Assembly: GCA_902802985.1 (NCBI GenBank)
Contig: CADCOE010000067.1
Location: 1-56,788 of the forward strand
Direction of reading: 5' to 3'
From: an uncultured Ruminococcus sp.
GTDB lineage: Bacteria; Bacillota; Clostridia; Oscillospirales; Acutalibacteraceae
DNA: 56,788 bases
The notes beneath the pieces are model-generated. The model was not told where the DNA came from and ran no database searches. It saw only the letters and a list, made by a program, of their open reading frames with translations. This document shows positions 15,907-25,671 of the stretch, one piece after another. A program made the position numbers and the translations under genes. Position 1 is the stretch's first letter. Each line of letters begins with the position of its first letter.

Positions 15907-18900
15907 TTAGTTCAGTGAAGTGATGGCAGTAGGATTGGTTTCTTCAATCTCAACATCACTGTAACGATGCATACCGGTACCGGCAGGAACAAGTTTACCG
16001 ATGATAACGTTTTCTTTCAGACCCATCAGCGGATCGATCTTGCCCTTAATAGCGGCATCGGTAAGAACTCTGGTGGTTTCCTGGAATGATGCAGCCGACA
16101 GGAATGAATCGGTAGCAAGAGAAGCTTTGGTAATACCGAGCAGCATAGGAATATAAGTAGCAGTGGTAAGACCTTCTTCGCCGTTGGCAATTCTTTTTTC
16201 GATCTTGCTGTTAGCGGCATAAAAATCGCCCTTGTCAACCAATGAGCCGGGCAGCAGATTGGTACTTCCGGCATCGTCTATCTTGACCTTCTTCATCATC
16301 TGGCGAACGATAACTTCAATATGTTTGTCGTTAATATCAACACCCTGCATACGATAAGCACTCTGTACTTCTTCGATAAGGTAATCCTGCACAGCAGCGG
16401 TACCTTTGATTTCCAGTACATCGTGCGGATTGACAGAACCTTCTGTAATAAGGTCACCGGCTTCAATGATTTGTCCTTCTTCCACTTTGGTTCTAGAACC
16501 GAAGGGAATGAGATATTCTCTCTTTTCGCCGCTTTCCATATCCGTAATAACAGCGTGGCGGTTCTTCTTAATGTCCTCAAAAGTAACCTTACCGCCGATT
16601 TCGCTGATAATAGCGAGATGCTTTGGTTTTCTGGCTTCAAACAGTTCTTCGACTCTCGGAAGACCCTGTGTAATATCCTCGCCGCCTGCAACACCGCCCG
16701 TATGGAATGTACGCATCGTAAGCTGTGTACCCGGCTCACCGATAGACTGGGCAGCAATAATACCTACTGCTTCGCCGATCGTAACAGGCATACCGTTAGC
16801 AAGGTTAGAGCCGTAGCACTTCTTGCATACACCGTGCTGTGCACGACAGTCAATGATAGAGCGGAGCTTGATAGAAGTAGTACCCTTACCGACGATAATA
16901 TCCGCATCGTGATCATCCATCATTTTATTGGAAGAAACCAGTACTTCTCCTGTTTCATTGTCAATAAAGTCCTCACAGAGGTATCTGCCGAGCAGACGTT
17001 CGTGCATGGACTCGATGACAGAGTTGCCATCTTTAATGTCATATACAACAATACCGTCTTTTGTGCCGCAATCCTCTTCACGGATGATCACATCCTGAGA
17101 TACATCAACAAGACGTCTGGTGAGGTAACCTGAGTCGGCAGTACGCAGAGCCGTATCAGCAAGACCTTTACGGGCACCACGGGAAGAAATAAAGTATTCG
17201 AGAATGTTAAGACCTTCACGATAGTTTGCTCTGATCGGAATTTCGATCGTTTTACCGGATGTGTTGGCGATCAAACCACGCATACCGGCAAGCTGACGAA
17301 TCTGGCTCATAGAACCACGGGCGCCGGAGTCAGCCATCATAAAGATCGGGTTATAGCGGTCAAGGTTAGCTTGAAGTGCAGTGGTGACGTCGTTAGTAGC
17401 AGTTTCCCAGATTTTGAGAACCTTTTCATAACGTTCCTGATTGGACATAAAGCCACGTCTGTACATTTTGGTGACTTTGTCGATCTCACGTTCTGCATCA
17501 GCAATGATCGCCTTTTTCTTGGGTGGAATTTCGGCATCGCATACGGCAACCGTGATAGCACCCTTTGTGGAGAATTTATACCCCTGTGACTTTACATCGT
17601 CGAGTACTCTGGAAGTGGTTTGTGTACCGTGTACACGAATACATCTGTCGAAAATTTTACCAAGCTGCTTTTTACCGACAAGGAAGTCGATTTCATATTT
17701 CATAAAGTTATCGGGGTTAGTTCTGTCAACATAGCCCAGATCCTGTGGAACAGGTTTATTAAAGATGATACGTCCAACCGTGGTATCAACCAGAACGGAA
17801 CGTTCTTCCCCGTTCCAGATACCGGTGCGTCTTACCTTGATCTTGGAATGGAGAGTGACTACTTTGGTATCATAAGCCATCAAAGCTTCTTCTTCATCTC
17901 TGAAGATTTTGCCTTCGCCGGGTTCACCGTCTTTATCGAGGGTCAGATAGTAAGAACCAAGTACCATATCCTGTGTCGGAACGGCAACCGGTTTACCGTC
18001 GGAAGGCTTGAGCAGGTTGTTGGCAGCCAGCATCAGGAAACGTGCTTCTGCCTGCGCTTCCGCAGAAAGAGGGACGTGTACCGCCATCTGGTCGCCGTCA
18101 AAGTCGGCGTTAAATGCCGTACAAGAGAGCGGATGAAGCTTCAGTGCTTTTCCTTCTACAAGGACAGGCTCAAATGCCTGAATACCAAGGCGGTGAAGTG
18201 TCGGTGCACGGTTGAGCATAACGGGGTGTCCTTTGATAACACGTTCCAGTGCATCCCATACCTCCGGTTTCGCTCTTTCGACTGCTTTACGAGCTGCTTT
18301 AATATTTTGTGCGGAACCGCTTTCCACAAGGATTTTCATTACGAAAGGCTTAAAAAGTTCCAGTGCCATTTCCTTTGGCAGACCGCACTGATACATTTTC
18401 AGTTCCGGTCCTACAACGATAACGGAACGTCCTGAGTAGTCAACACGTTTACCGAGAAGGTTCTGACGGAAACGTCCCTGCTTACCTTTCAGCATGTCAG
18501 AGAGAGATTTAAGAGCACGGTTGTTGGGACCTGTGACGGGTCTGCCTCGTCTGCCGTTGTCGATGAGTGCATCAACAGCTTCCTGAAGCATACGTTTTTC
18601 ATTTCTGATAATAATATCAGGGGCAGAAAGCTCCAACAGTCTGGTCAGACGGTTATTTCTGTTGATAACACGTCTGTAAAGGTCATTGAGGTCAGAGGTG
18701 GCAAAACGTCCGCCGTCCAGCTGTACCATCGGACGAATGTCCGGAGGGATAACAGGGATAACATCCATAACCATCCATTCAGGACGGTTGCCCGAGATAC
18801 GGAACGATTCTACTACTTCCAGACGTTTGAGAATTCTGACACGTTTCTGACCGGTAGCTCCTTCTAATTCTTCTTTGAGCTCGGCAGAAAGGGCGTCAAG

Positions 18901-19461
18901 GTCAATTTCTTTCAGAAGCTTCTGGATCGCCTCGGCACCCATCATTGCTTCGAAGTCGTCCTCATATTTTTCTTTCATATCACGATATTCTTTTTCACTG
19001 AGGCACTGTTGTTTGGAAAGCTCACGAGAAGCTTCACTGTCCGATTTAATATCGGTCACGATGTACATTGCAAAGTAAAGTACTTTTTCGAGGGTTCTTG
19101 GAGAAATATCGAGCATCAGACCCATTCTTGACGGGATGCCCTTGAAGTACCATATATGAGAAACAGGAGCAGCCAGCTCAATGTGACCCATACGCTCACG
19201 TCTTACTTTAGAGCGGGTAATCTCAACGCCGCAGCGTTCGCAGACTCTGCCTTTAAAGTGGATTTTTTTATATTTTCCGCAGTGACACTCCCAGTCCTTT
19301 TGAGGACCGAAGATGGCCTCACAGAACAAACCGTCACGTTCGGGTTTTAGTGTACGATAGTTAATGGTTTCGGGTTTTTTTACCTCACCGTAGGACCATT
19401 CCCTGATCGTGTCGGGGGAAGCAAGTCCGATTTTTATTGATTCAAATTCGTTGAATTCCAT
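15907..19461 (-). CDS. rpoC: DNA-directed RNA polymerase subunit beta'
   Basis: The 1184-aa clamp and active-site subunit of RNA polymerase. The N-terminal zinc site CHCGKYKK...CERCG and the catalytic [12 protein letters not shown] (three Mg-binding aspartates) are intact, as are the second zinc site ([13 protein letters not shown]) and the trigger-loop region ([12 protein letters not shown]). The length is the compact clostridial form. It is 17 bp downstream of rpoB, and a strong SD (GGAGGACAC) overlaps that gap, so both are translated from one mRNA. Confidence 0.98.
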   Translation of the reverse strand: MEFNEFESIKIGLASPDTIREWSYGEVKKPETINYRTLKPERDGLFCEAIFGPQKDWECHCGKYKKIHFKGRVCERCGVEITRSKVRRERMGHIELAAPVSHIWYFKGIPSRMGLMLDISPRTLEKVLYFAMYIVTDIKSDSEASRELSKQQCLSEKEYRDMKEKYEDDFEAMMGAEAIQKLLKEIDLDALSAELKEELEGATGQKRVRILKRLEVVESFRISGNRPEWMVMDVIPVIPPDIRPMVQLDGGRFATSDLNDLYRRVINRNNRLTRLLELSAPDIIIRNEKRMLQEAVDALIDNGRRGRPVTGPNNRALKSLSDMLKGKQGRFRQNLLGKRVDYSGRSVIVVGPELKMYQCGLPKEMALELFKPFVMKILVESGSAQNIKAARKAVERAKPEVWDALERVIKGHPVMLNRAPTLHRLGIQAFEPVLVEGKALKLHPLSCTAFNADFDGDQMAVHVPLSAEAQAEARFLMLAANNLLKPSDGKPVAVPTQDMVLGSYYLTLDKDGEPGEGKIFRDEEEALMAYDTKVVTLHSKIKVRRTGIWNGEERSVLVDTTVGRIIFNKPVPQDLGYVDRTNPDNFMKYEIDFLVGKKQLGKIFDRCIRVHGTQTTSRVLDDVKSQGYKFSTKGAITVAVCDAEIPPKKKAIIADAEREIDKVTKMYRRGFMSNQERYEKVLKIWETATNDVTTALQANLDRYNPIFMMADSGARGSMSQIRQLAGMRGLIANTSGKTIEIPIRANYREGLNILEYFISSRGARKGLADTALRTADSGYLTRRLVDVSQDVIIREEDCGTKDGIVVYDIKDGNSVIESMHERLLGRYLCEDFIDNETGEVLVSSNKMMDDHDADIIVGKGTTSIKLRSIIDCRAQHGVCKKCYGSNLANGMPVTIGEAVGIIAAQSIGEPGTQLTMRTFHTGGVAGGEDITQGLPRVEELFEARKPKHLAIISEIGGKVTFEDIKKNRHAVITDMESGEKREYLIPFGSRTKVEEGQIIEAGDLITEGSVNPHDVLEIKGTAAVQDYLIEEVQSAYRMQGVDINDKHIEVIVRQMMKKVKIDDAGSTNLLPGSLVDKGDFYAANSKIEKRIANGEEGLTTATYIPMLLGITKASLATDSFLSAASFQETTRVLTDAAIKGKIDPLMGLKENVIIGKLVPAGTGMHRYSDVEIEETNPTAITSLN

Positions 19462-19478
19462 CAGTGAGTGTCCTCCTC

Positions 19479-22400
19479 TCAGTTGTCGTCGTTAAGCTCG
19501 TCCATATCGAAGGCATCGTCACCGCTGCCGTAAAATTCATCATCGGAACTTTCGTCCAGCAAGTCATCCGGTTCACCGTCGGAGTCCTCTATCTGGAAGC
19601 CGTCGTGGTTGTCTGTCATAACGTTCTTTTCATCGAGGGACGATTCATTAGGATTAATGTCATCGTCCAGATCCACACGGAGGTCAATTTCTTCTCCGTC
19701 CTTATCGAGAACTTTAACATCGAGAGCGAGTGACTGCAGTTCTTTGATGAGTACCTTAAAGGATTCGGGAATACCCGGCTTTGGAATGTTCTGACCCTTA
19801 ACGATCGATTCATACGTTTTGACTCTGCCGACAACGTCATCCGACTTAACGGTAAGAATTTCCTGAAGGGTATAGGCAGCACCGTATGCCTCCAAAGCCC
19901 AAACTTCCATCTCACCGAAACGCTGACCGCCAAACTGAGCTTTACCGCCCAAAGGCTGCTGTGTAACGAGGGAGTACGGACCGGTGGAACGTGCGTGGAT
20001 CTTATCATCAACAAGGTGATGGAGCTTGAGGTAATACATATAGCCAACAGTAACGGGATTATCAAAATATTCACCGGTGCGTCCGTCTTTCAGCCATATC
20101 TTGCCATCTTCACTGATGCCTGCGTCACGGAAACATTGGAAAATATCCTGCTCGTGGGCACCATCAAAGACAGGAGTCATAATTTTCCAGCCCAAAGCTT
20201 TTGCCGCATAACCAAGGTGGACTTCCAGTACCTGTCCGATATTCATTCGGGAAGGTACGCCGAGGGGGTTAAGTACGATGTCGAGCGGTCTGCCGTCGGG
20301 CAGGAAGGGCATATCCTCTTCGGGGAGTACTCGGGAAACGACACCCTTGTTACCGTGACGGCCGGCCATCTTGTCGCCGACCTGAATTTTACGTTTTTGA
20401 GCGATGTAGCAGCGAACTACCTTATTAACACCGGGAGCAAGCTCATCATCACTGTTTTCTTTGGTAAATATCTTAACGTCTACGATGATGCCATATTCAC
20501 CGTGCGGTACACGAAGTGAAGTATCACGGACTTCTCTGGATTTTTCACCGAAAATAGCACGAAGCAGTCTTTCTTCGGCAGTCAGTTCAGTTTCTCCCTT
20601 AGGAGTTACCTTACCTACGAGAATGTCACCTGCGTGAACCTCTGCACCGACGTGGATAATACCGTGTTCATCCAAATCTTTAAGCTGGTCGTCACCGATA
20701 TTCGGAATATCTCTGGTGATTTCTTCCGGACCTAGTTTGGTATCTCTTGCTTCTGTTTCGTATTCTTCTATGTGAATGGAGGTATATACATCATCACGAA
20801 CGATTTTTTCATTGATAAGTACGGCATCCTCGTAGTTATAGCCTTCCCATGTCATAAAACCGATGAGGGCATTTTTACCCAGACTGATTTCACCGTTGCA
20901 GGTAGCGGGACCGTCTGCGAGAACCTCGCCCATTTCGACACGCTGACCTACATCGACGATGGGAACCTGATTAATGCAAGTGCCTTGGTTGGAACGCATA
21001 AATTTGGTTACTTTAAATTCCTGAATTCTGCCCGAGTCATATTCTACTTTAATACGGTCGGCACTAACATATTTTACGGTGCCGGCCTCTTCCGAAAGGA
21101 TACAAATACCCGAGTCAACGCCTGCCTTGTATTCCATACCCGTACCAACGATTGGTGATTCGGTCACAAGCAGCGGCACAGCCTGACGCTGCATATTTGC
21201 ACCCATCAAAGCACGGTTGGCATCATCGTTTTCAAGGAAGGGGATCATTGCTGTGGCGACGGATACAACCATTTTAGGAGAAACGTCCATAAAGTCGGCT
21301 TTTTCCCTTTCTACTTCCACAAATTCGTCTTTGTGTCTGCCGACGATCTTTTTATTGACAAAACGGTGATTTTCGTCAAGAGGTTCGTTTGCCTGTGCGA
21401 CAATGAAGTTATCCTCCATATCTGCTGTCATATATTCTACATGATCAGTAACGATACCGGTTTCTTTGTCTACTTTGCGGAATGGAGCTTCAATCAGACC
21501 GTATTCATTGATTTTGGCGAAGGTAGCCAGATAAGAAATCAGACCAATGTTAGGACCTTCAGGGGTTTCGATAGGACACATACGTCCATAGTGAGTATAG
21601 TGAACGTCACGAACTTCAAATCCTGCACGATCTCTGGAAAGACCGCCGGGACCAAGGGCGGAAAGTCGTCTTTTGTGGGTAAGTTCGGCAAGGGGATTGT
21701 TTTGGTCCATAAACTGTGAAAGCGGAGAAGAACCGAAAAATTCCTTGATAGCAGCTGTTACGGGGCGAATGTTGATCAGGGCATTAGGCGGCAGATGAGC
21801 AAGATCCTGTGCCTGAAGCGTCATACGCTCTCTGATTACTCTTTCCAGTCGTGCAAAACCGATCCGGAATTGGTTTTGAAGCAGTTCACCGACAGAGCGG
21901 ATACGTCTGTTGCCGAGATGGTCGATGTCGTCGGTTGTACCGATGCCGCAGGCGAGAGAATTCATATAATTGATGGTAGAGAAAATATCATCAATGATAA
22001 TATGCTTGGGAACCAGTTCATCCTTACGCTTTTTAATGGCAGCTTTGAGAGCGGCTGTATCATCACCGCAGGTATCCAGAATTTCACGGAGAACGCTGAA
22101 ACGGACTTTTTCGTTGATGCCGCATTCTTGCTCCGCATCGAAATCAACGTAAGCCTTGATGTCTACCATACCGTTGGAAATGATTTTAACGGGATCGCCG
22201 TTGGGTGACTGCACATAAGCAACAGTAACACCTTTATTTTCGATTTCAAGAGCCTTTTCTTTGGAAATAAACTCACCTTCATCAGCGATGATCTCACCTG
22301 TGGAAGGATCGGCGAGCGGCTCGGCGAGGATTTGATTGGCAAGTCTGTTGGAGATACCGAGTTTTTTATTATATTTATATCTTCCGACCCTGGACATATC

Positions 22401-23201
22401 GTAGCGTCTGGGGTCGAAGAAAAGCATATCAATGTGTGCCTGGGCACTTTCTACTGTTGGCGGTTCGCTGGGACGGAGTTTTCTGTAAACTTCCTTAAGA
22501 GCATCGTCCTGGTTGTCGGTAGTATCTTTTTCAATGGTAGCGAGTATTCTGTCATCGGCACCGAAGTAATCAATGATTTCCTGGTCAGTGCCGAGTCCTA
22601 GTGCCCGGATAAAGACAGTGATGGGGAGTTTGCGGTTTTTATCGATACGAACATAGAAAACGTCATTGACATCGTTCTCATATTCCAGCCACGCACCACG
22701 GTTAGGGATAACTGTTGCACTGAACAACTGTTTACCGGTTTTGTCGTAATCCATTTTGTAGTAAACGCCCGGGGATCTGACGAGCTGTGATACAATAACA
22801 CGTTCAGCACCGTTGATCACAAACGTGCCGCTGGGAGTCATCAGCGGAAAGTCGCCCATAAAGACGATGGATTCTTTGATTTCAGAGGTTTCTCTGTTAA
22901 ACAGTCTTGCCTTTACTCTGAGGGGAGCAGCATAAGTGACATCCCTTTCCTTACACTCTGCGATAGAGTAGTTGGGATGTTCGGTATCAAGCGTATAATC
23001 CACAAAGTCAAGAACAAGGTTACCGGAATAGTCTGTTATTCCCGAAACATCCTCAAAAACTTCTTGAAGACCCTTTTTAAGAAACCAGTCGTAAGAGTCC
23101 TTCTGAATCTCGATGAGGTTTGGCATTTCCAGAGCTTCGTCGATATGAGAAAAGCTCATTCGCTCGGTTTTACCAAGGCGTACGGGTTTGACGTTTACCA
23201 T
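19479..23201 (-). CDS. rpoB: DNA-directed RNA polymerase subunit beta
   Basis: 1240 aa. It forms the RNA polymerase active centre with beta' and is the rifampicin target. The rifampicin-region sequence [26 protein letters not shown] (start around 21690) looks wild type; the core motif is SQFMDQNNP. The frame is open from 23294, but ATG 23201 after GGAGTGA gives the expected [11 protein letters not shown] start. The C-terminus carries an extra acidic tail of about 60 residues, rich in Asp, Glu and Ser, after the normal end near LAL. rplJ and rplL, usual upstream neighbours, are absent; the region upstream is instead divergent. Confidence 0.98.
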   Translation of the reverse strand: MVNVKPVRLGKTERMSFSHIDEALEMPNLIEIQKDSYDWFLKKGLQEVFEDVSGITDYSGNLVLDFVDYTLDTEHPNYSIAECKERDVTYAAPLRVKARLFNRETSEIKESIVFMGDFPLMTPSGTFVINGAERVIVSQLVRSPGVYYKMDYDKTGKQLFSATVIPNRGAWLEYENDVNDVFYVRIDKNRKLPITVFIRALGLGTDQEIIDYFGADDRILATIEKDTTDNQDDALKEVYRKLRPSEPPTVESAQAHIDMLFFDPRRYDMSRVGRYKYNKKLGISNRLANQILAEPLADPSTGEIIADEGEFISKEKALEIENKGVTVAYVQSPNGDPVKIISNGMVDIKAYVDFDAEQECGINEKVRFSVLREILDTCGDDTAALKAAIKKRKDELVPKHIIIDDIFSTINYMNSLACGIGTTDDIDHLGNRRIRSVGELLQNQFRIGFARLERVIRERMTLQAQDLAHLPPNALINIRPVTAAIKEFFGSSPLSQFMDQNNPLAELTHKRRLSALGPGGLSRDRAGFEVRDVHYTHYGRMCPIETPEGPNIGLISYLATFAKINEYGLIEAPFRKVDKETGIVTDHVEYMTADMEDNFIVAQANEPLDENHRFVNKKIVGRHKDEFVEVEREKADFMDVSPKMVVSVATAMIPFLENDDANRALMGANMQRQAVPLLVTESPIVGTGMEYKAGVDSGICILSEEAGTVKYVSADRIKVEYDSGRIQEFKVTKFMRSNQGTCINQVPIVDVGQRVEMGEVLADGPATCNGEISLGKNALIGFMTWEGYNYEDAVLINEKIVRDDVYTSIHIEEYETEARDTKLGPEEITRDIPNIGDDQLKDLDEHGIIHVGAEVHAGDILVGKVTPKGETELTAEERLLRAIFGEKSREVRDTSLRVPHGEYGIIVDVKIFTKENSDDELAPGVNKVVRCYIAQKRKIQVGDKMAGRHGNKGVVSRVLPEEDMPFLPDGRPLDIVLNPLGVPSRMNIGQVLEVHLGYAAKALGWKIMTPVFDGAHEQDIFQCFRDAGISEDGKIWLKDGRTGEYFDNPVTVGYMYYLKLHHLVDDKIHARSTGPYSLVTQQPLGGKAQFGGQRFGEMEVWALEAYGAAYTLQEILTVKSDDVVGRVKTYESIVKGQNIPKPGIPESFKVLIKELQSLALDVKVLDKDGEEIDLRVDLDDDINPNESSLDEKNVMTDNHDGFQIEDSDGEPDDLLDESSDDEFYGSGDDAFDMDELNDDN

Positions 23202-23297
23202 ACAATCACTCCATTCATTTTGTTGCGTTCCGTAAGTTGTAAAAACTGCCCGGCTTTTTGTGACAAAAATGCAGGCACGGTACACCGAAATCATTTT

Positions 23298-23328
23298 AAA
23301 AAAATAGACTTGATTTTTTATTTCAAGT
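23298..23328 (-). promoter_or_regulatory. Weak terminator-like hairpin in the rpoB leader
   Basis: On the minus strand, a 6-bp stem ACTTGA (23328-23323)/TCAAGT (23313-23308) followed by CTA and seven T. It lies in the roughly 195-nt leader of rpoB. The stem is short, so attenuation is only a possibility. Confidence 0.3.
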
Positions 23329-23403
23329 GTGCTAATATCTTTTTAAGTTAACGATAGAAAAGTCCCCCAAAATGGGCATATTTCTACTATGGTGCATTAA
23401 ATA

Positions 23404-23432
23404 ACTATATCACCAAAGCTTTTTGCTGTCAA
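23404..23432 (-). promoter_or_regulatory. Promoter of the rpoBC operon
   Basis: Minus strand: TTGACA (23432-23427), 17-bp spacer, TATAGT (23409-23404). The transcript would start near 23397, giving a leader of about 195 nt. The -35 and half the spacer lie within the palindrome at 23416-23453. Confidence 0.75.
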
Positions 23433-23453
23433 GCTTTTTTCAGCAAAAAGCTT
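23416..23453. repeat. Perfect 13-bp inverted repeat over the rpoB promoter
   Basis: Arms 23416-23428 and 23441-23453 are exact reverse complements around a 12-nt loop. On the plus strand the stem is followed by A and seven T, so it could act as a terminator for transcription coming antisense out of rpoB. On the other hand it overlaps the rpoB -35 and could be an operator. Confidence 0.6.
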
Positions 23454-23670
23454 ATTTTTTTACCATTACATTAGAAGTGGATGCCTCTGCTTCAAAAGAA
23501 ACGCCCGACACCGTTGTTACTTTATTTACCCCTGCCGCGGGGACACGGCAGGGATGGAGTTGTGTTTAAAAAACATATTGAGTAAAATTTTTGTGACTGG
23601 GATGATAAAACCATTTGCTTTTTGGATGACAAATGCAGAACTATGCAACAAAAAAAATTCGAGTAAATTA
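23454..23670. other. Intergenic stretch between the divergent rpoB and NifU-like promoters
   Basis: No convincing gene. It holds one GC-rich 8-bp hairpin, CCCTGCCG (23530-23537)/CGGCAGGG (23546-23553). It is not followed by a T-run on either strand. The short open frames here lack usable ribosome binding sites. Confidence 0.4.
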
Positions 23671-23699
23671 TTGCAATTTTCGTAAAAAAATATTATAAT
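23671..23699 (+). promoter_or_regulatory. Promoter of the NifU-like/GGGtGRT operon
   Basis: TTGCAA (23671-23676), 17-bp spacer, TATAAT (23694-23699). The expected transcript start is near 23706, directly before the first leader hairpin. Confidence 0.75.
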
Positions 23700-23708
23700 C
23701 AGTGTGTC

Positions 23709-23794
23709 GGGGGGAAAGTAATTCTCCCTTAGAAAACGATAATGTTTTCTAAAAGCAGACAACATCTGTTCCCGTGTTTTCGAATGAACAGATG
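23709..23794 (+). ncRNA. Three-hairpin structured 5' leader
   Basis: Three adjacent stem-loops fill the roughly 105-nt untranslated leader. Hairpin 1: 23710-23716 with 23722-23728 (7 bp, one G-T pair). Hairpin 2: 23729-23737 with 23744-23752 (9 bp, perfect). Hairpin 3: 23763-23771 with 23786-23794 (9 bp, perfect), ending 4 nt before AAAGGAG. No T-run follows, so it does not look like an attenuator. It could control translation or mRNA stability, or bind a ligand. I do not recognise a known riboswitch class. Confidence 0.5.
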
Positions 23795-23811
23795 AACGAA
23801 AGGAGATCGCA

Positions 23812-24504
23812 ATGATTTACACAAAAGAGGTTGAACTGATGTGCCCCGTTGCAAAGGGTGCAAAGCACGAGCCGGCTCCTATTCCGGAAGAAGGAAAGTG
23901 GGTTCATGCAAAGCAGATCGGAGATATTTCCGGTTTTACACACGGTATCGGTTGGTGTGCTCCGCAGCAGGGAGCATGTAAGCTTTCGCTCAACGTTAAA
24001 AATGGTGTTATTGAGGAAGCACTGATAGAAACTATCGGCTGCTCGGGTATGACTCACTCCGCCGCAATGGCAGCAGAAGTTCTTCAGGGTAAGACTATTC
24101 TTGAGGCATTGAATACGGACTTGGTCTGTGATGCTATCAACACCGCTATGCGTGAACTGTTCCTTCAGATCGTATATGGCAGAAGCCAGAGTGCTTTCTC
24201 TGATGATGGTTTGGCAGTAGGTGCAGGACTTGAGGATCTTGGCAAGGGTCTAAGATCACAGGTGGGTACAATGTACGCAACCAATGCCAAAGGTGTTCGC
24301 TATCTTGAAATGGCTGAGGGTTATGTCACAGGCATTGCACTTGACGAAAATGATGAAGTTATCGGTTATCAGTTTGTCAGTCTCGGAAAGATGACAGATT
24401 TCATTAAAAACGGTGACACTCCGAACGAAGCTTGGGAAAAGGCAAAAGGTCAGTACGGACGTGTCGCAGACGCAGTAAAGATTATCGATCCGAGAAAGGA
24501 GTAA
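23812..24504 (+). CDS. NifU/IscU-like Fe-S scaffold-type protein, partner of the GGGtGRT protein
   Basis: 230 aa. The part LIETIGCSGMTHSAAMAAEVL (about 71-91), followed by GKTILEAL, resembles the IscU/NifU N-terminal scaffold (an invariant Cys in IGC, then a helix and GKT/LxEAL). Cysteines 49, 56, 77 and 106 are candidate ligands. The C-terminal half (FSDDGLAVGAGLEDLGKG onward) is not IscU-like. A normal IscU would be shorter and act with IscS; no cysteine desulfurase is here. A strong SD AAAGGAGA precedes the ATG. It is separated from the GGGtGRT gene by 4 bp. Known families show these two paired; the reaction is not established. Confidence 0.75.
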   Translation: MIYTKEVELMCPVAKGAKHEPAPIPEEGKWVHAKQIGDISGFTHGIGWCAPQQGACKLSLNVKNGVIEEALIETIGCSGMTHSAAMAAEVLQGKTILEALNTDLVCDAINTAMRELFLQIVYGRSQSAFSDDGLAVGAGLEDLGKGLRSQVGTMYATNAKGVRYLEMAEGYVTGIALDENDEVIGYQFVSLGKMTDFIKNGDTPNEAWEKAKGQYGRVADAVKIIDPRKE

Positions 24505-24508
24505 GAAA

Positions 24509-25519
24509 ATGGCTCTGTTTGAATCATACGAAAGAAGAATTGATCAGATCAATGCTGTTTTAAATCAGTATGGAATTGCTTCAGTAGAAGAAGCTGAAAA
24601 AATTACAAAAGACGCAGGTCTTGATGTTTACGCACAGGTAAAGAAGATCCAGCCGATCTGCTTTGAAAATGCATGCTGGGCATACACCATCGGTGCAGCC
24701 ATCGCCATCAAGAAGGGTGCACGCCGTGCTGCTGATGCTGCTGCAGCTATCGGTGAGGGACTTCAGGCTTTCTGTATTCCGGGTTCTGTTGCTGACCACA
24801 GAAAGGTTGGTCTTGGACATGGAAACCTCGGCAAAATGCTTTTGGAAGAAGAAACGGAATGTTTCTGCTTCCTGGCAGGTCACGAATCCTTTGCTGCTGC
24901 CGAAGGTGCTATCGGTATTGCTGAAAAAGCAAACAAAGTTCGTCAGAAGCCGCTGCGTGTTATTCTTAATGGTCTTGGTAAAGATGCTGCTCAGATCATT
25001 TCACGTATCAATGGTTTTACATATGTAGAAACAAAATATGACTACAAAGCAGCTAAACTCAATGTAGTATACGAAAAGCCTTATTCCAATGGTGTCAGAG
25101 CAACCGTGAAGTGTTACGGTGCCGATGACGTACAGGAAGGCGTTGCGATTATGCATATGGAGAAAGTCGGTGTATCTATCACCGGTAACTCCACTAACCC
25201 CACAAGATTTCAGCATCCGGTTGCTGCTACCTATAAGAAGGAATGCATTGAGCAGGGCAAGAAATACTTCTCTGTTGCATCGGGCGGCGGTACAGGCAGA
25301 ACGCTCCATCCGGATAATATGGCAGCAGGCCCCGCTTCTTATGGTATGACCGATACAATGGGCCGTATGCATTCAGACGCTCAGTTTGCAGGTTCCAGCT
25401 CCGTTCCGGCTCACGTGGAGATGATGGGATTGATCGGTATGGGCAACAACCCGATGGTTGGTGCTACGGTCGCTGTTGCTGTAAGCATTGAAGAAGCAGC
25501 AAAAGAAGGAAAGTTCTGA
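24509..25519 (+). CDS. GGGtGRT-family protein of unknown function
   Basis: 336 aa. The family-naming motif GGGTGRT is at residues 259-265 (SVASGGGTGRTLHPDN). The protein is otherwise rich in Ala/Gly with conserved-looking blocks such as GLGHGNLGKMLLEEET and FLAGHESFAAAEGAIGIAEK. Several Cys (51, 56, 89, 118, 120, 202, 246) might hold metal or a cofactor. There is no signal peptide or membrane helix, so it is cytoplasmic. It is the second gene of the two-gene operon and ends at a strong terminator. The family is documented as a domain of unknown function; a role with Fe-S chemistry is inferred from its partner. Confidence 0.85.
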   Translation: MALFESYERRIDQINAVLNQYGIASVEEAEKITKDAGLDVYAQVKKIQPICFENACWAYTIGAAIAIKKGARRAADAAAAIGEGLQAFCIPGSVADHRKVGLGHGNLGKMLLEEETECFCFLAGHESFAAAEGAIGIAEKANKVRQKPLRVILNGLGKDAAQIISRINGFTYVETKYDYKAAKLNVVYEKPYSNGVRATVKCYGADDVQEGVAIMHMEKVGVSITGNSTNPTRFQHPVAATYKKECIEQGKKYFSVASGGGTGRTLHPDNMAAGPASYGMTDTMGRMHSDAQFAGSSSVPAHVEMMGLIGMGNNPMVGATVAVAVSIEEAAKEGKF

Positions 25520-25595
25520 TTCGGCGATTTTTGTTCGGATGAGAATGAATGATTTTTTACGGTTGTTCTTTCCTTGTTAAGGCGATATGCCAAAT

Positions 25596-25640
25596 AAAAA
25601 GCTGACATCGGTTTCTTGATGAACCGGTGTCAGCTTTTTT
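25596..25640 (+). terminator. Bidirectional terminator after the GGGtGRT gene
   Basis: An 18-bp stem (25596-25613 with 25622-25639, one G-T pair) with A-run and T-run flanks. It also serves the converging transglutaminase operon. Confidence 0.88.
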
Positions 25641-25671
25641 GCGGATTGTTTTCAAAGTATTCGCCGCCCAC

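Noticed and set aside
16321..18435. Long plus-strand open frames opposite rpoC (up to 271 codons)
   Set aside because: They lie wholly antisense to a well-conserved gene, have no ribosome binding sites and give unlikely protein sequences.
23480..23584. 34-codon plus-strand frame MPLLQKKRPT...
   Set aside because: It lies upstream of the only good plus-strand promoter and its SD-like bases touch the start codon with no spacing.
23526..23765. 79-codon minus-strand frame upstream of rpoB
   Set aside because: It runs across the operon leader and promoter on the other strand, is Phe/Asn-rich from A/T bias and has no ribosome binding site.
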